DNA of 64,000 nucleotides from LMUY01 sp965199555 (GTDB taxonomy: Bacteria > Pseudomonadota > Alphaproteobacteria > Acetobacterales > Acetobacteraceae): contig CBDASJ010000013.1 in the NCBI GenBank assembly GCA_965199555.1, forward strand, positions 164,254 through 228,253. The letters run 5' to 3'. Position numbers and translations under genes: made by a program. Of the stretch, positions 8,347-18,400 are shown one piece after another (position 1 is the first letter of the stretch; every line of letters begins with the position of its first letter). A model generated the notes under the pieces. That model did not search any database, was not told where the DNA came from, and was given only the letters and a program-made list of their open reading frames with translations.

Positions 8347-9141
8347 CTATTTCTCGTCCGCTCTGGCCGCGTCGCGGAAGGCCGCGACAAAGGCGGCCAC
8401 GGTGTCGACGATGTGCTCCGCGACGATCGCGCCCGCCTGTGCGGAGGCCATGGTCGGGTCGCCGCCCGTGATGCCGTTGCCGCTGAGGTCGGTCACGTCC
8501 AGCGGCATGGCCACGTCGATGCCGCGGAAGCGGATGCCGGCCATGCCCGTCACGGGAAAGCCCATGAAGTTGCGCGCGGCCTCCCGCGGCTCCGCCAGGT
8601 CGGTGCGCACCAGATGGGGGAAGAAGTGGCGGTACACCGACGACACCGGCTCCGCCCCATGGCCGAAGCCCTGGTTGCCCGGCACGCCGTATGCCGCCTG
8701 CCATAACTCGGCGGTTTGCAGGCGCCACAGGTTGATCGACGGCACGACCACCCCGGTGTCCGCGCGGATCGCGCGGGCGACCTGGTCGATCAGCGGGGCG
8801 TTGCCGCTGTGGCCGTTCAGGATCACCAGCCGGGTCAGCCCGTGGTTGAGAAAGTTGTCGGCCACGTCGCGCAGCACCAGCCGGAACGTGTCCCCGCGCA
8901 ACTGCACGCCGCCGGGGACCGGCCGGAAATACTCGGCGAAACCGAACGGCAGGGTGGGCGCCATGATCGCGCCCGACCGCTCGGCTGCGAGATCCGCGAG
9001 CTTTTCGGTCAGCATGTAGTCCCCCATCGGGGATGCGGGACCGTGCTCCTCGATCGAGCCGAGCGGCAGCAGCATCACCGGGTTCTCCGGCAGGCGCTGC
9101 TCGAACTCCCGGAACGTCATGTCGCCCAAGCGGTGCTTCAT
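8347..9141 (-). CDS. creatininase family amidohydrolase
   Basis: A 264-residue metal-dependent amidohydrolase. The metal-binding signature LPLGSIEEHGPASPMGDYML (Glu, His and Asp ligands, residues about 23-42) and the downstream LNGHSGN motif are intact, with a further acidic segment toward the C-terminus. The family includes creatininase, the FAPy deformylase ArfB and mycofactocin MftE, so the substrate is open. I place the start at the ATG at 9141, which overlaps the queC stop by four bases; the frame upstream lies inside queC and is not family-like. Coupling to queC hints at a deazapurine or pyrimidine-like amide, as inference only. Confidence 0.85.
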   Translation of the reverse strand: MKHRLGDMTFREFEQRLPENPVMLLPLGSIEEHGPASPMGDYMLTEKLADLAAERSGAIMAPTLPFGFAEYFRPVPGGVQLRGDTFRLVLRDVADNFLNHGLTRLVILNGHSGNAPLIDQVARAIRADTGVVVPSINLWRLQTAELWQAAYGVPGNQGFGHGAEPVSSVYRHFFPHLVRTDLAEPREAARNFMGFPVTGMAGIRFRGIDVAMPLDVTDLSGNGITGGDPTMASAQAGAIVAEHIVDTVAAFVAAFRDAARADEK

Positions 9142-9869
9142 CCGGCCTGTCCCCCCGTCCGTGCCGCCTTCGTGCGGTATTTCGCCCAACCGGCGGCGCG
9201 CAGCTCGCAGGCCGGGCAGGTGCCGCAGCCATAGCCCCACTCGTGCCGGTGCGTCCGGTCGCCGAGGTAGCAGCTATGGGTTTCGTCCTGGATCAGGCGG
9301 ACCAGCGCCGCCCCACCCAGTGCTTCCGCCAGCCGCCAAGTGGCCGCCTTGTCGCGCCACATCAGCGGCGTGTGCAGCACCAGCCGCCGCTCCATGCCGA
9401 GGCTGAGCGCCACCTGCAGCGCCTTGATCGTGTCGTCGCGGCAATCCGGGTAGCCGGAATAATCCGTTTCGCACATGCCGCCGACGATGTGCCGCAGGCC
9501 GCGGCGGAAGCCGAGCGCCGCCGCATAGGTGAAGAACAGCAGGTTGCGGCCGGGCACGAAGGTCGAGGGCAGGCCGCCCGCGTCCAGCGTGATCGCCTGT
9601 TCCCGCGTCAACGCAGTGTCCGACAAGGCGCCGAGCGTGGCGAGCGTGAGCACGTGGTCGTCCCCCAGCCGCGCCGCCCAGCCTGCGTCGATGGCCGCCA
9701 GCCCGCGGCGCACCGTGCCGCGCACCGCCAGCTCCACCGAATGGCGCTGGCCGTAATCGAAGCCGAGCGTTTCCACCCGCGCGAACCGGTTCAGCGCCCA
9801 GGCGAGGCAGGTGGCGCTGTCCTGGCCGCCGCTGAACAGGACCAGGGCATTTTCGTCGGCAAGTTCCAT
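9138..9869 (-). CDS. queC: 7-cyano-7-deazaguanine synthase
   Basis: QueC converts 7-carboxy-7-deazaguanine to preQ0 with ammonia and ATP, a step towards queuosine in tRNA. The 243-residue protein has the PP-loop LVLFSGGQDSATCLAWAL at residues about 9-26, the GFDYGQRHSVEL segment, VPGRNLLFFTYAAALG, MCETDYSGYPDCR, and C-terminal zinc cysteines (CGTCPAC plus an upstream Cys in THSCYLG). Start at an ATG, 92 bases from the divergent giant-protein gene. No other que gene lies in the window. Confidence 0.95.
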   Translation of the reverse strand: MELADENALVLFSGGQDSATCLAWALNRFARVETLGFDYGQRHSVELAVRGTVRRGLAAIDAGWAARLGDDHVLTLATLGALSDTALTREQAITLDAGGLPSTFVPGRNLLFFTYAAALGFRRGLRHIVGGMCETDYSGYPDCRDDTIKALQVALSLGMERRLVLHTPLMWRDKAATWRLAEALGGAALVRLIQDETHSCYLGDRTHRHEWGYGCGTCPACELRAAGWAKYRTKAARTGGQAG

Positions 9870-9960
9870 CCGCGGAGTTCAACCGCGGCAGGGTTTCGCG
9901 CGCAACACGTCTTCTCGGCAGCGCAACCTCATGGCATCATTTGGCACCTGGGAGACTCCG

Positions 9961-12900
9961 ATGCGACACCGACTGGCGCCGGCTGGCCTGTTTGCTGCCG
10001 TTTGTCTTTCTGCCGGCTTGGCACAGGCGCAGGGCATCGAATGCAGCCGCGCCCGCTCCCCCACGGAAAAGGCCATTTGCGCGTCGCCCGCGCTGTTGTC
10101 GCTCGACCACCAGGTGGCCGTGGCCTACGGCGACGCGCTGGCGCGCAAGCCGGAGCAACGCGACGCGATGCGCGGCGACCTGCTGCGCTGGCTGCGGGAG
10201 CGGGACGCCGCGTGCAACGTGCCGGCCCGCGCGATGGAGCGGTGCCTGTCCGGCCAGTTGACCGCCCGGCTGGCGGCGCTGACGCCGGCGGCACCAGCGT
10301 CACCCGCGACACCGGTTCCCGCCGCGGTGCCGTCCGGCCCGGTCACGCCGGGCACGCCCCCGGTGCAGGCCGCCGTGCCGGACCAGGCCGTGCCCGCCGC
10401 GAGCGAAGCGCCGCCTGCCCCGGTCGGGAGGCTGGAAGCTTCCAGCGTTCCGGCCGCCGTTGAAGCGGACACGCTGCTCCACGTCACCGTGCCGGGGCGC
10501 TTCACCGTGGCGGCGCACAGCCCGGCGGGCGCCGGGTTGCAGTTGGTGGACATGATGACCGGCCCGTCCGAAACGGCGGGTGCGGCGGGGGCGCAGGACG
10601 GCCGGCTGGATCGCCTGCTGGATGTCGGCACCTACAAGCTGCGCGTGTTCTCCGCCCCCGGGGCGACCGGGGACGTGCACCTGGCCGTCACGCCGTTCCA
10701 CGATGCGGCGCCGCCGGCGGCCTTGCCGCGCCCCGGCCATCCCCTGGCAACCACGCTGAAGGATGCGGAGCAGCGCGCGTTCTGGCTGCTGGTGCCGCCC
10801 GGCGCCGGCCCCAACGTGCGGATCGAGGCGGCGGGCCGTTCGCTGGGCGACCTGCGGCTGTGGCGCGACGGGCGGGAGCTGACGGCGCTGGAACCGGAGC
10901 GGCTGCGCGTGGAGCCCGCACCGGGCCACCCGCTGGACGACCTGCGGATCAGCGGCCATGTCGAGCCGGGGATCTACCTTGCGGTCGCCTATGGCGGCGC
11001 CCCGGCCACCTGGACCGACGGGGCGACCGACCAGCCCTTCCTGCTCCGCAGCGGCGCGTCCGACACGCTGGCGGAAGGGTGGGCCGGCGGCACGGTCGGG
11101 CCGTTCGGCAGCGAGGTGTTCGCCGTGCCGCCCGCGTCCCGCCTGCTGCGGCTGGACCTGCCGGCAGCGGCCCCGGCGGAGCTGCGCCTGGGCAGCGCGG
11201 TAGAAACCATTGCCAAGAACAGCCGCGAACCCACCGCGCAGGTGGAGCGGCCTGCCGGCAACGGCCTGGTGGAAATCCGCGCGGCGGCCGGGCAGGCCTA
11301 TACGCTGCGTGCGCTGGACACGTCCTCGGCGCGCAGCGTCAGCCGTTCCGGCACTTGGTGGGTGTCGGCCGTGACCACCGGCATGGGCGGCGACGAGGTC
11401 CCCCCTGCCCTGCTGCTGCGACGCTCCGAGCAGCGCGACCAGCCCTTGCGCGTGATCGCCAGCACGGCGCCGCGCGTGGCCCCGGGCGCACCCTGGCATG
11501 CCCGGTTCAACCTGCGCGGGCCGACCACCCTGCTGTTGCAGGTGCCGTCGGGCGGCGACGTGGCGTTCAGCAGCACCGGCGTTCCGGTGGTGCACCAGCG
11601 CGGCCAGTTCCCCAACCAGCCGGCCGATTACTACGACCTGAACTTGCAGCCGCGGGACGGCGCGTTCGGCGCCCTGGACCTGATCGTGGGTACGCCCGGC
11701 GCGACGCCGCCGCCGCTCGTGCGGTCGCTGCCGTCCGATCCGGTGATCCCGTTCGGGGTGCAAACGATCGCGCCGGGCCAGTTCCTGCAACTGGATACCG
11801 GCTCGGCGCCGGACACCACGACCGGGCTGGTGATCCGGCCGGTGCCGGTGCCCCTGGTGCAAGGCCCCCTGCTGGCGACGATCGCCGCCGGCAATACCCT
11901 GTCCGTGCCCGTGCTGGTGGCGCCCGGCGGCAGCTTGTCCGTGACGGAACTCGGCGTCGGCCCGATCGCGTTCGGGCAGCAGGATGCCGGGCAGCCGGGG
12001 CGCACCACGGTGGTGATCCCGGTGGCGGACCGTGCCCGCACGGTGGCGCTGGCCTGGCGCAAAACCGAAACGGCGTTGCCCGCCATCCCGGCCCCGCCGC
12101 CGCTGGGGCAGGTGGCCGCCGTGCAGGCGGGCACGCCAGCCTTCCTGGACCTGCGCCGCGGGGAAGAGCGCGGCTTCGCGCTGACCGTGCCGGAGGGCGG
12201 GCTGTTCCGGGTGGAAACGCTTGGGCGCCTGCACACGGCCGCACGCTTGGCGACGCCGTTCATCCCCGCCTTGGCGCAGGCCGACGGCAACGGGACCGGG
12301 CAGAACATGCTGATCCAGTCGCCCTTGCGCGCCGGGCGTTACCGCGTGGACGTCCGGGCGGTGGACTCGGCCGGCCATCTCGGGCTGCTCGCCAGCACGG
12401 CGCCGCTGCTGACGGCGGGCGCCTTGCTGCCCGGCGGCAGCGTGCGGGCCACCTTGCCACCGGGCAGCGGCGTGGTGTTCCCGGTGGAGGTCGCCGGCGC
12501 CCCGGAGGACCGCTACCATTTCGACGTGCTGTCCCTCGGCACCGCCTGGACCGGGCGGCTGGAGGATGCGGATGGCTGGCCGGTGGTCGCGCCGGGCGCG
12601 CTGGATGGCATGGAGCCGGTGCTGCGGGCTGGCCATTACCGGCTGGTGGTGACGCCGGACGCCGTTGGGCGGCAGGTGGTGGCGCGGTTGCGCGCGATCA
12701 CGAAGCCGGTGGAGATCACCGGCCACGGCCCGCACGACCTGCCCTTCGCGGCGCGGCAGCACGCCACCTGGCGCGAACCGGACGGCAAGGACCAGCCGCG
12801 GACGCCGGATGTGTGGACGTTCAGCCTGGCGGGGCCGTCCGAAGTGACCCTGAAGCTCGATGACGGGATGGTCGGCGACCTGCACGCCGCCCGCGCCACC

Positions 12901-15492
12901 GGCCGGGTCGCGCGGGTGGTGCGAAGCTGGACGGGGACGCTGCCGGCCGGCGACTACCAGTTGGACGCCACCAGCCTCGGCCGCAACGACCGGCTGGGCT
13001 ACAACGTGGGGCTGAGCAGCCCGGATTTGCAGCCCGGCACGCCACGCGCCGTCACCCTGCCGGCCAGCGTGGCGTTCAGCCTGGGCGAGGCCCGCGTCGC
13101 CAGCCTAACCAGTTGGGGCACCCTGCCGGTGAAGGCGGTGCTGCGCGGCGCGGATGGCAAGGCGGTGGCCCGCTATGGCGCCCGCGCGGATGATTGGAAC
13201 ATCGCCGCGTCCCGCTTGTTGCCGGCGGGGCGTTACACGCTGGCCCTGCAATCGGCCGCGCCGCCCGACATGACCACGGCGCCCGACACATCCAGCAGCA
13301 GCAGCAGCAGCAGCACGGACAGCAGCAGCGGCACGGACAGCGACAGCAGCGACAACGGCGACGCCCCGGCCGCCGACGACCAGGCCGCGCAAACCGCCGC
13401 GACCACCGGCGCCGGTGACGCCAAGCCGCAGGCGGCAGCAGCACCGGCCGCCGACACCGACAGCAGCAGCGACGATTCGGACGCCACGCCAAGCGCGCCG
13501 ACCGTGGCATTGCGGTTGGACCTGCCCCCGGCCTTGCCGCCCGCCCCGGCACCGGCGCAGGCCGCGGCCTTGGCCGGCAGCGGCGTGCACGTGCTGACCC
13601 TGCCGGCGCCCGAGCCCGGCTCGCTGGTGCTGGCCCAGGCCTCGGCTGCGGCCACAACCGTGCTGGCCCTGGAACGGCAGGACGGCGATGGTTGGCGCAC
13701 GGTCGCCATCGACTCCGGCCGCAGCCCCGTCGTGGCGGCGCCGGCCGATGCGGCCCAGGCGGCATGGCGGCTGGAAGCATGGACGATCGACGGAGGCAAC
13801 GACCCGATCCGCCTGGCCGCCCGCGCGCTGACGGCACCCGGCCAAGCGCCGGGGCAGGTCACGCTGGCGGCGGTGGATGGCATGCCCGCCGCGCTGGCCG
13901 CGGGCCGGCTGCGGATCGACACCGCCGGGATCGTGTCGGTGGGCGCGGCACCCGGCGTGCTGGCTGGTGGCTGGCCCGGCCATGCGCTGGAACGGGCCGG
14001 CGCCACCGCCGTCGTCGCCGGCACCGACCTCTGGTTCGTGGCCCCGCAACCGGTGGGCGTGGCGGCGGCGCCGCTGGCATTCCCGCCGGGCAGCACCGTC
14101 CCCGTGGTGCTCCCTGCCGGGCTGACTTCCGCGCTACCGGCGATGCCGGCCGGGAACGGCCGGTTGCAGCTTTGGCGGGCGGATAACGGGTCCGACCAGC
14201 CGGATTTCGGCCCGGGCACCGGAGTCGCGCAGGGCAGCGCCGTGGCCCTGGCGGGTGCCCCGAGAACCCTGCGGGGCGGAAGCGATGGGGCGCGGCTGCG
14301 GGTGGCCCGGCTCGACACCGGGCTGGCCGCAGCGCAAACGGTAGATGCCGCGGCGCAGCTCACCTTGCCGGCGGGAAGCGCACTGCCCGTGGAGCTGCCG
14401 CGCGGCAGCAAGACCGTGCAGCTCGACCTCGCACCAAACGTCGCGGCCTTTGCAGGCTGGCACGACACGACGCCGGTTGCGGTGTGGGGCGCAGGGGAAG
14501 CGGTGAGCCGCACGTTGGCAGGCGGCTGGACGGACCTGCTGCTGGTAAACCTGGGCACGACCCCGGCGCCGGCCCGGGTCGCCGCCCAGCCCGGCCCCGA
14601 CGCGGTCGCGTTGCGTCCCGGCACGGTGTTGAAGCGGTTCTTCGGCGCGACCGGCTCGTTCGACCTGCCGTTCGACGCCGCGGCCGGCGCCCATCTGGTC
14701 GCGACCGGCGACGCCAGCCTGACGGTAGTAACGGCGGATGGGATCGGCCGCGGCACCAACGTGCCGGTGTCCGGCGCCGGGCGGGCCGTGGTCCAGCACG
14801 GACATGGCGCCCTGGCGGTATGGGTGGACGCGCCCGGCCAGTCACCCTGGCCGGCTCCGGCGGCGCAGGCGGTCGCCTTGCCGGCGCGGCTGCCCCTCGC
14901 CAGCCCGGCGATGGCGCTGTCCTTCACGGCGGACACGGCGATGCTGCTGCATGTCAGCACCACCGCGCCGGTGCTGGCGGGGCTGCAACAGGCCGGGCGG
15001 ACGGATGCGCCCGCGCTGTTCGCCGCCGGTGCCGAGCTGCACCGCGTCGTGGCGGCCGGCCCAGTGACGCTGCACCTGTTCTCGGCCGATGACGGGCCGC
15101 TGGGCGGGACGGCCACGGTGTGGGCGGAAAGGCTGGTGCCGCAGGGCGAAGGGCTCGGCAGCCCGGTGGCGGTGGCGCCGGGCGGCGCCGCGGCGTTCGC
15201 CTTCACCCTGGCCAAGGCAACCACGATCGGCGTCGGCGTCCGCGCGGAGCCGGACCGGGTGGACGCCCGGCTGCTCGAAGCGTCCGGCAAGGTCGTCGGC
15301 GAAGGCATAGCCCAGCTCCAGCCGCTTGCCGCCGGCGCCTACGTGCTGGAAGTGCGCGTGCCGCCGGACGCGACCCCGACGGTGCTGCGCCCGGCATTGG
15401 TCGGCATCACGCCGCGCCCCAACGGGCCGCCGCCGGACGTGACGCAAAGCTACCTCGAACTCGTCGGCATGAAGCCGCAAGGGACACCCTGA
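9961..15492 (+). CDS. giant exported protein with LprI-like N-terminal domain, 1843 aa
   Basis: I place the start at 9961, where a Sec signal peptide begins (MRHRLAPAGLFAAVCLSAGL, cleavage after AQA); 50 further open codons upstream do not look like protein. Residues about 27-105 match the LprI/DUF1311 cysteine pattern (CSRARSPTEKAIC, then RERDAACN and RCLSGQL). The remaining 1700 residues are Ala/Gly/Pro-rich and beta-like, with repeated short jelly-roll-like segments and very few Cys. A Ser/Asp-rich spacer encoded partly by an AGC run covers residues about 1111-1177 and divides the protein. The gene overlaps the alpha-2-macroglobulin gene by one base, so the two proteins are probably partners in the periplasm. 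The large part matches no family I know. Confidence 0.75.
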   Translation: MRHRLAPAGLFAAVCLSAGLAQAQGIECSRARSPTEKAICASPALLSLDHQVAVAYGDALARKPEQRDAMRGDLLRWLRERDAACNVPARAMERCLSGQLTARLAALTPAAPASPATPVPAAVPSGPVTPGTPPVQAAVPDQAVPAASEAPPAPVGRLEASSVPAAVEADTLLHVTVPGRFTVAAHSPAGAGLQLVDMMTGPSETAGAAGAQDGRLDRLLDVGTYKLRVFSAPGATGDVHLAVTPFHDAAPPAALPRPGHPLATTLKDAEQRAFWLLVPPGAGPNVRIEAAGRSLGDLRLWRDGRELTALEPERLRVEPAPGHPLDDLRISGHVEPGIYLAVAYGGAPATWTDGATDQPFLLRSGASDTLAEGWAGGTVGPFGSEVFAVPPASRLLRLDLPAAAPAELRLGSAVETIAKNSREPTAQVERPAGNGLVEIRAAAGQAYTLRALDTSSARSVSRSGTWWVSAVTTGMGGDEVPPALLLRRSEQRDQPLRVIASTAPRVAPGAPWHARFNLRGPTTLLLQVPSGGDVAFSSTGVPVVHQRGQFPNQPADYYDLNLQPRDGAFGALDLIVGTPGATPPPLVRSLPSDPVIPFGVQTIAPGQFLQLDTGSAPDTTTGLVIRPVPVPLVQGPLLATIAAGNTLSVPVLVAPGGSLSVTELGVGPIAFGQQDAGQPGRTTVVIPVADRARTVALAWRKTETALPAIPAPPPLGQVAAVQAGTPAFLDLRRGEERGFALTVPEGGLFRVETLGRLHTAARLATPFIPALAQADGNGTGQNMLIQSPLRAGRYRVDVRAVDSAGHLGLLASTAPLLTAGALLPGGSVRATLPPGSGVVFPVEVAGAPEDRYHFDVLSLGTAWTGRLEDADGWPVVAPGALDGMEPVLRAGHYRLVVTPDAVGRQVVARLRAITKPVEITGHGPHDLPFAARQHATWREPDGKDQPRTPDVWTFSLAGPSEVTLKLDDGMVGDLHAARATGRVARVVRSWTGTLPAGDYQLDATSLGRNDRLGYNVGLSSPDLQPGTPRAVTLPASVAFSLGEARVASLTSWGTLPVKAVLRGADGKAVARYGARADDWNIAASRLLPAGRYTLALQSAAPPDMTTAPDTSSSSSSSSTDSSSGTDSDSSDNGDAPAADDQAAQTAATTGAGDAKPQAAAAPAADTDSSSDDSDATPSAPTVALRLDLPPALPPAPAPAQAAALAGSGVHVLTLPAPEPGSLVLAQASAAATTVLALERQDGDGWRTVAIDSGRSPVVAAPADAAQAAWRLEAWTIDGGNDPIRLAARALTAPGQAPGQVTLAAVDGMPAALAAGRLRIDTAGIVSVGAAPGVLAGGWPGHALERAGATAVVAGTDLWFVAPQPVGVAAAPLAFPPGSTVPVVLPAGLTSALPAMPAGNGRLQLWRADNGSDQPDFGPGTGVAQGSAVALAGAPRTLRGGSDGARLRVARLDTGLAAAQTVDAAAQLTLPAGSALPVELPRGSKTVQLDLAPNVAAFAGWHDTTPVAVWGAGEAVSRTLAGGWTDLLLVNLGTTPAPARVAAQPGPDAVALRPGTVLKRFFGATGSFDLPFDAAAGAHLVATGDASLTVVTADGIGRGTNVPVSGAGRAVVQHGHGALAVWVDAPGQSPWPAPAAQAVALPARLPLASPAMALSFTADTAMLLHVSTTAPVLAGLQQAGRTDAPALFAAGAELHRVVAAGPVTLHLFSADDGPLGGTATVWAERLVPQGEGLGSPVAVAPGGAAAFAFTLAKATTIGVGVRAEPDRVDARLLEASGKVVGEGIAQLQPLAAGAYVLEVRVPPDATPTVLRPALVGITPRPNGPPPDVTQSYLELVGMKPQGTP
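13291..13490 (+). repeat. AGC-codon tract encoding Ser/Asp-rich spacer
   Basis: Within the giant gene a run of AGC triplets (about 13294-13311) and nearby AGC/GAC repeats encode serine stretches such as SSSSSSSTDSSSGTD, then an acidic Asp/Ala-rich segment ending in DTDSSSDDSD. The tract keeps frame when units are gained or lost. It looks like a flexible linker between two large beta regions. Confidence 0.7.
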
Positions 15493-18400
15493 TGCGCCGG
15501 ACACTCCGCTTCACCCATCACCGCCCGTCCGGGACCGTCCGGGGCGCCGCCGCCACGCTCGCGCTGGGGTTGCTGGCCTGGCCGGTGGCATCGGAGGCGC
15601 AGGTGCCGCCGCAACTGGATCGGCTGCAACGGGCGGATGGCGCGCGGGTGGTGCCGGACCATTTCCTGCGCCGCTGGGATCCGGTCACCGTGCTGTTCCC
15701 CACCGCCACCGGCCCGGCGGCGGGCGGCGCGGAAGACCATCCGGAACGCTTCGCCACCCTGGTTCCCGCCAAGCCGGGCGCCTGGACCTGGCTCACCCCC
15801 ACCACGCTGCAGTTCCGCCCCACCGAGCCGTGGCAGCCATTGCGGCGGGAAACGATCAGCGTCGGCGGGGCGGCCACCACCCTGGTGCCGCTGCTGCCGG
15901 TGCCGACCTCCACCGGCCCGGCATCGGACGGCAGCGGCAACGGCACGCCGGATTTGGACACAATCGCGCTCAGCTTCGACCAGCCGGTGGATTTGGCCGT
16001 GCTGGCACGACTGCTGACGATCGAGTTGAAGCCGCAGCCGGGCGTCGCGTCCTCCGGCGGCACGGAAACCCTGCGTGCCGGGGATTTCGACCTGCGCCCG
16101 GTGGAGCGCTCCGCCCGCGGCGACGCGCAAACCGTGCTGGTGGTGCTGAAACGCGCCGTGGCCGACGGCCGTATCGCCACCTTGCGGTTGCGCTTGTCCG
16201 ACGAGCCCGGGCTGGACGACCCGATTTTCGAGGTGGCGGTGCGGTCCGCCACCCCCTTCCGCATGACCGACAGCTATTGCGGTGAAAGCTACAACCACTC
16301 GTCCAAGGATGGCGTCACCATCTGCGACCCGGCCACCGACGAGGCGGCCAAGCCGCGGCGGCTGGTGCTGCAATTCTCCTCCACGCCCGAGGCGATGGAC
16401 ATCGTGCGCGCCCGCAACGTGCTGCACATCACCCCGCCGGTGGACGACCTGGCCGTCACGATCGGCAGCGACAACAACGAGATGCAGATCGGCGGCAAGT
16501 TCGCGGCCGGCCAGGTCTATGACGTGCGGATCGACGCTGGTGCCATCCAGGATACGCGCAAGCGGCCGCTGGCCGGCACCGTGCACGTCAGCGCCTCCTT
16601 CAAAGCCGGCACGCCGGCGCTGGCGTGGGACGTGCCGCAGGGCATCGTGGAGCGGCTTGGCCCCCAGATGGTGCCGTTGCGTGGCCACGGCTACGACCGG
16701 GCCGACGTGCGGGTGTATCCCATCGACCCGCTCAGCCGGGATTTCTGGCCCTTCCCCAAGGGCGGGCTGACCACCAGCGACAGCCGCCCGCCGCCACTGC
16801 CGGGCAACGAGCCGCAGCATTACGTCCAACCCGCCGCGATCAACGGCGACGACATGGCGCGCCGCATCCTGGCGCTCGGCTCCCCCGCGGCCAGTGAACT
16901 GATGGACCTGCCGATCCGCCGCGGCGGGGTGGACGCGAAGTTCGGCCTGGACCTGGCGCCGGTGCTGGCCAAGATCGCCGGGCCGCGCGAGCCGGGGGCC
17001 TATCTGGTGGGGCTGCGCACGCTGGACGGCGGCACCCGGCAATGGGCGCGGCTGCAGGTGACGGACCTGTCGCTGACCGGCGTGGAGGAAGCGGACCGGG
17101 TGCGCTTCTCCGTCACCTCGCTGTCATCGGCCCAGCCGGTGGCCGGCGCCGAGATCCACATGGACGGGCTGCGGGACGGCCGGTTCGTGACGCTGGCGCA
17201 GGGCACCACGGCGGCGGATGGCAGTTGGACCATGCCCGCCCCGCTCGCCCGCGGCCGCAACGGCGACGATGCCGACATCCGCCGCATCGTGGTGAGCAAG
17301 GCCACCGACACGCTGGTGATCGAGCCGGGGCGCGGCCCGCAGGTCTATGCCGACGGCAACTGGAGCAAGCCCGACACGCCCTGGCTGTCCTGGACCACGA
17401 GCGACATCAGCGACCGCCGCCCGGCGGCGCAGACCCTATGCCACGTGTTCACCGAACGCCCGATCTACCGCCCGGAGGAGCCGATCCTGATCGCCGGCAT
17501 GATCCGGCGCTACGACCACGGCACCCTGTCCTATGCCACGGGCGGTGGCGAGGTGCTGGTGAACGGCCCGGGCGACCAGCAATGGCACCTGCCGGCGCAG
17601 TTGGACGAGATCGGCGGCTTCCACCTGAAATTCGACGCGAAGACCGACGCGACAGGCGACTACTCGATCCAGTACCAGCCCAAGGATGGCGAGCCGTGCG
17701 GCGCCGTCACCGTCAAGAAGGAGGCATATCGTTTGCCGACCTTCGAGGTCGTGCTGAACGGGCCGCAGCGCACGCCGCTGGACGCGCCGTTCTCGGTGGA
17801 CCTGATCGCCCGGTTCTTCGCCGGCGGCCTGCTGTCCGACCGGCCGATCACCTGGCGGGTGACGCAGACCCCGTATGTCTGGACACCGCCGGGGCGCGAA
17901 GGCTTCCTGTTCTCCTCCGACAGCCGGTTTTCCGGCGATTCCACGTTCCGCTCCACCCCGGTGCTGAACCGAGACGCCAAGACGGATGCCGGCGGCTCGG
18001 CGCAGTTGACGCTGGACCCGACCATCGAGCCGACGGCGCAGCCGCGCCAATACCTGGTGGAGGCGACCGTTACCGGGGATGACGACCTCCAGGTGCGCGG
18101 GGTGCAGCGGGTGACCGCGCTGCCGCCCTTCGTGCTGGGCGTGAAGGTGCCGCGCTACGTGGACAAGCTGGGCACGCTGGACCCGGAAGTGGTGGCGCTG
18201 GACGGCGAAGGGCACGAGGTGTCCGGCCTGGCGATGACGGTGAAGCTGATCCACCGGCAATGGAACTCGGTGCTGGAGGCGAGCGACTTCGCCCAGGGCT
18301 CCGCCAAGTACCAGACCCAGGTGCTGGACGAAACAGTCGCAGAGCGGCAGGTCACCAGCGGGGCGGCCGCCCAGCCGGTGCATTTCGGCGTGGACGAGGC

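Noticed and set aside
9811..9960. 50-codon N-terminal extension of the giant exported protein
   Set aside because: It overlaps the divergent queC gene and would hide the signal peptide that begins at 9961.
10300..12885. 861-codon open frame on the strand opposite the giant exported protein
   Set aside because: High GC makes long antisense frames by chance; its composition is Arg/Gln/Gly-rich without domains, whereas the plus-strand frame has a signal peptide and an LprI pattern.
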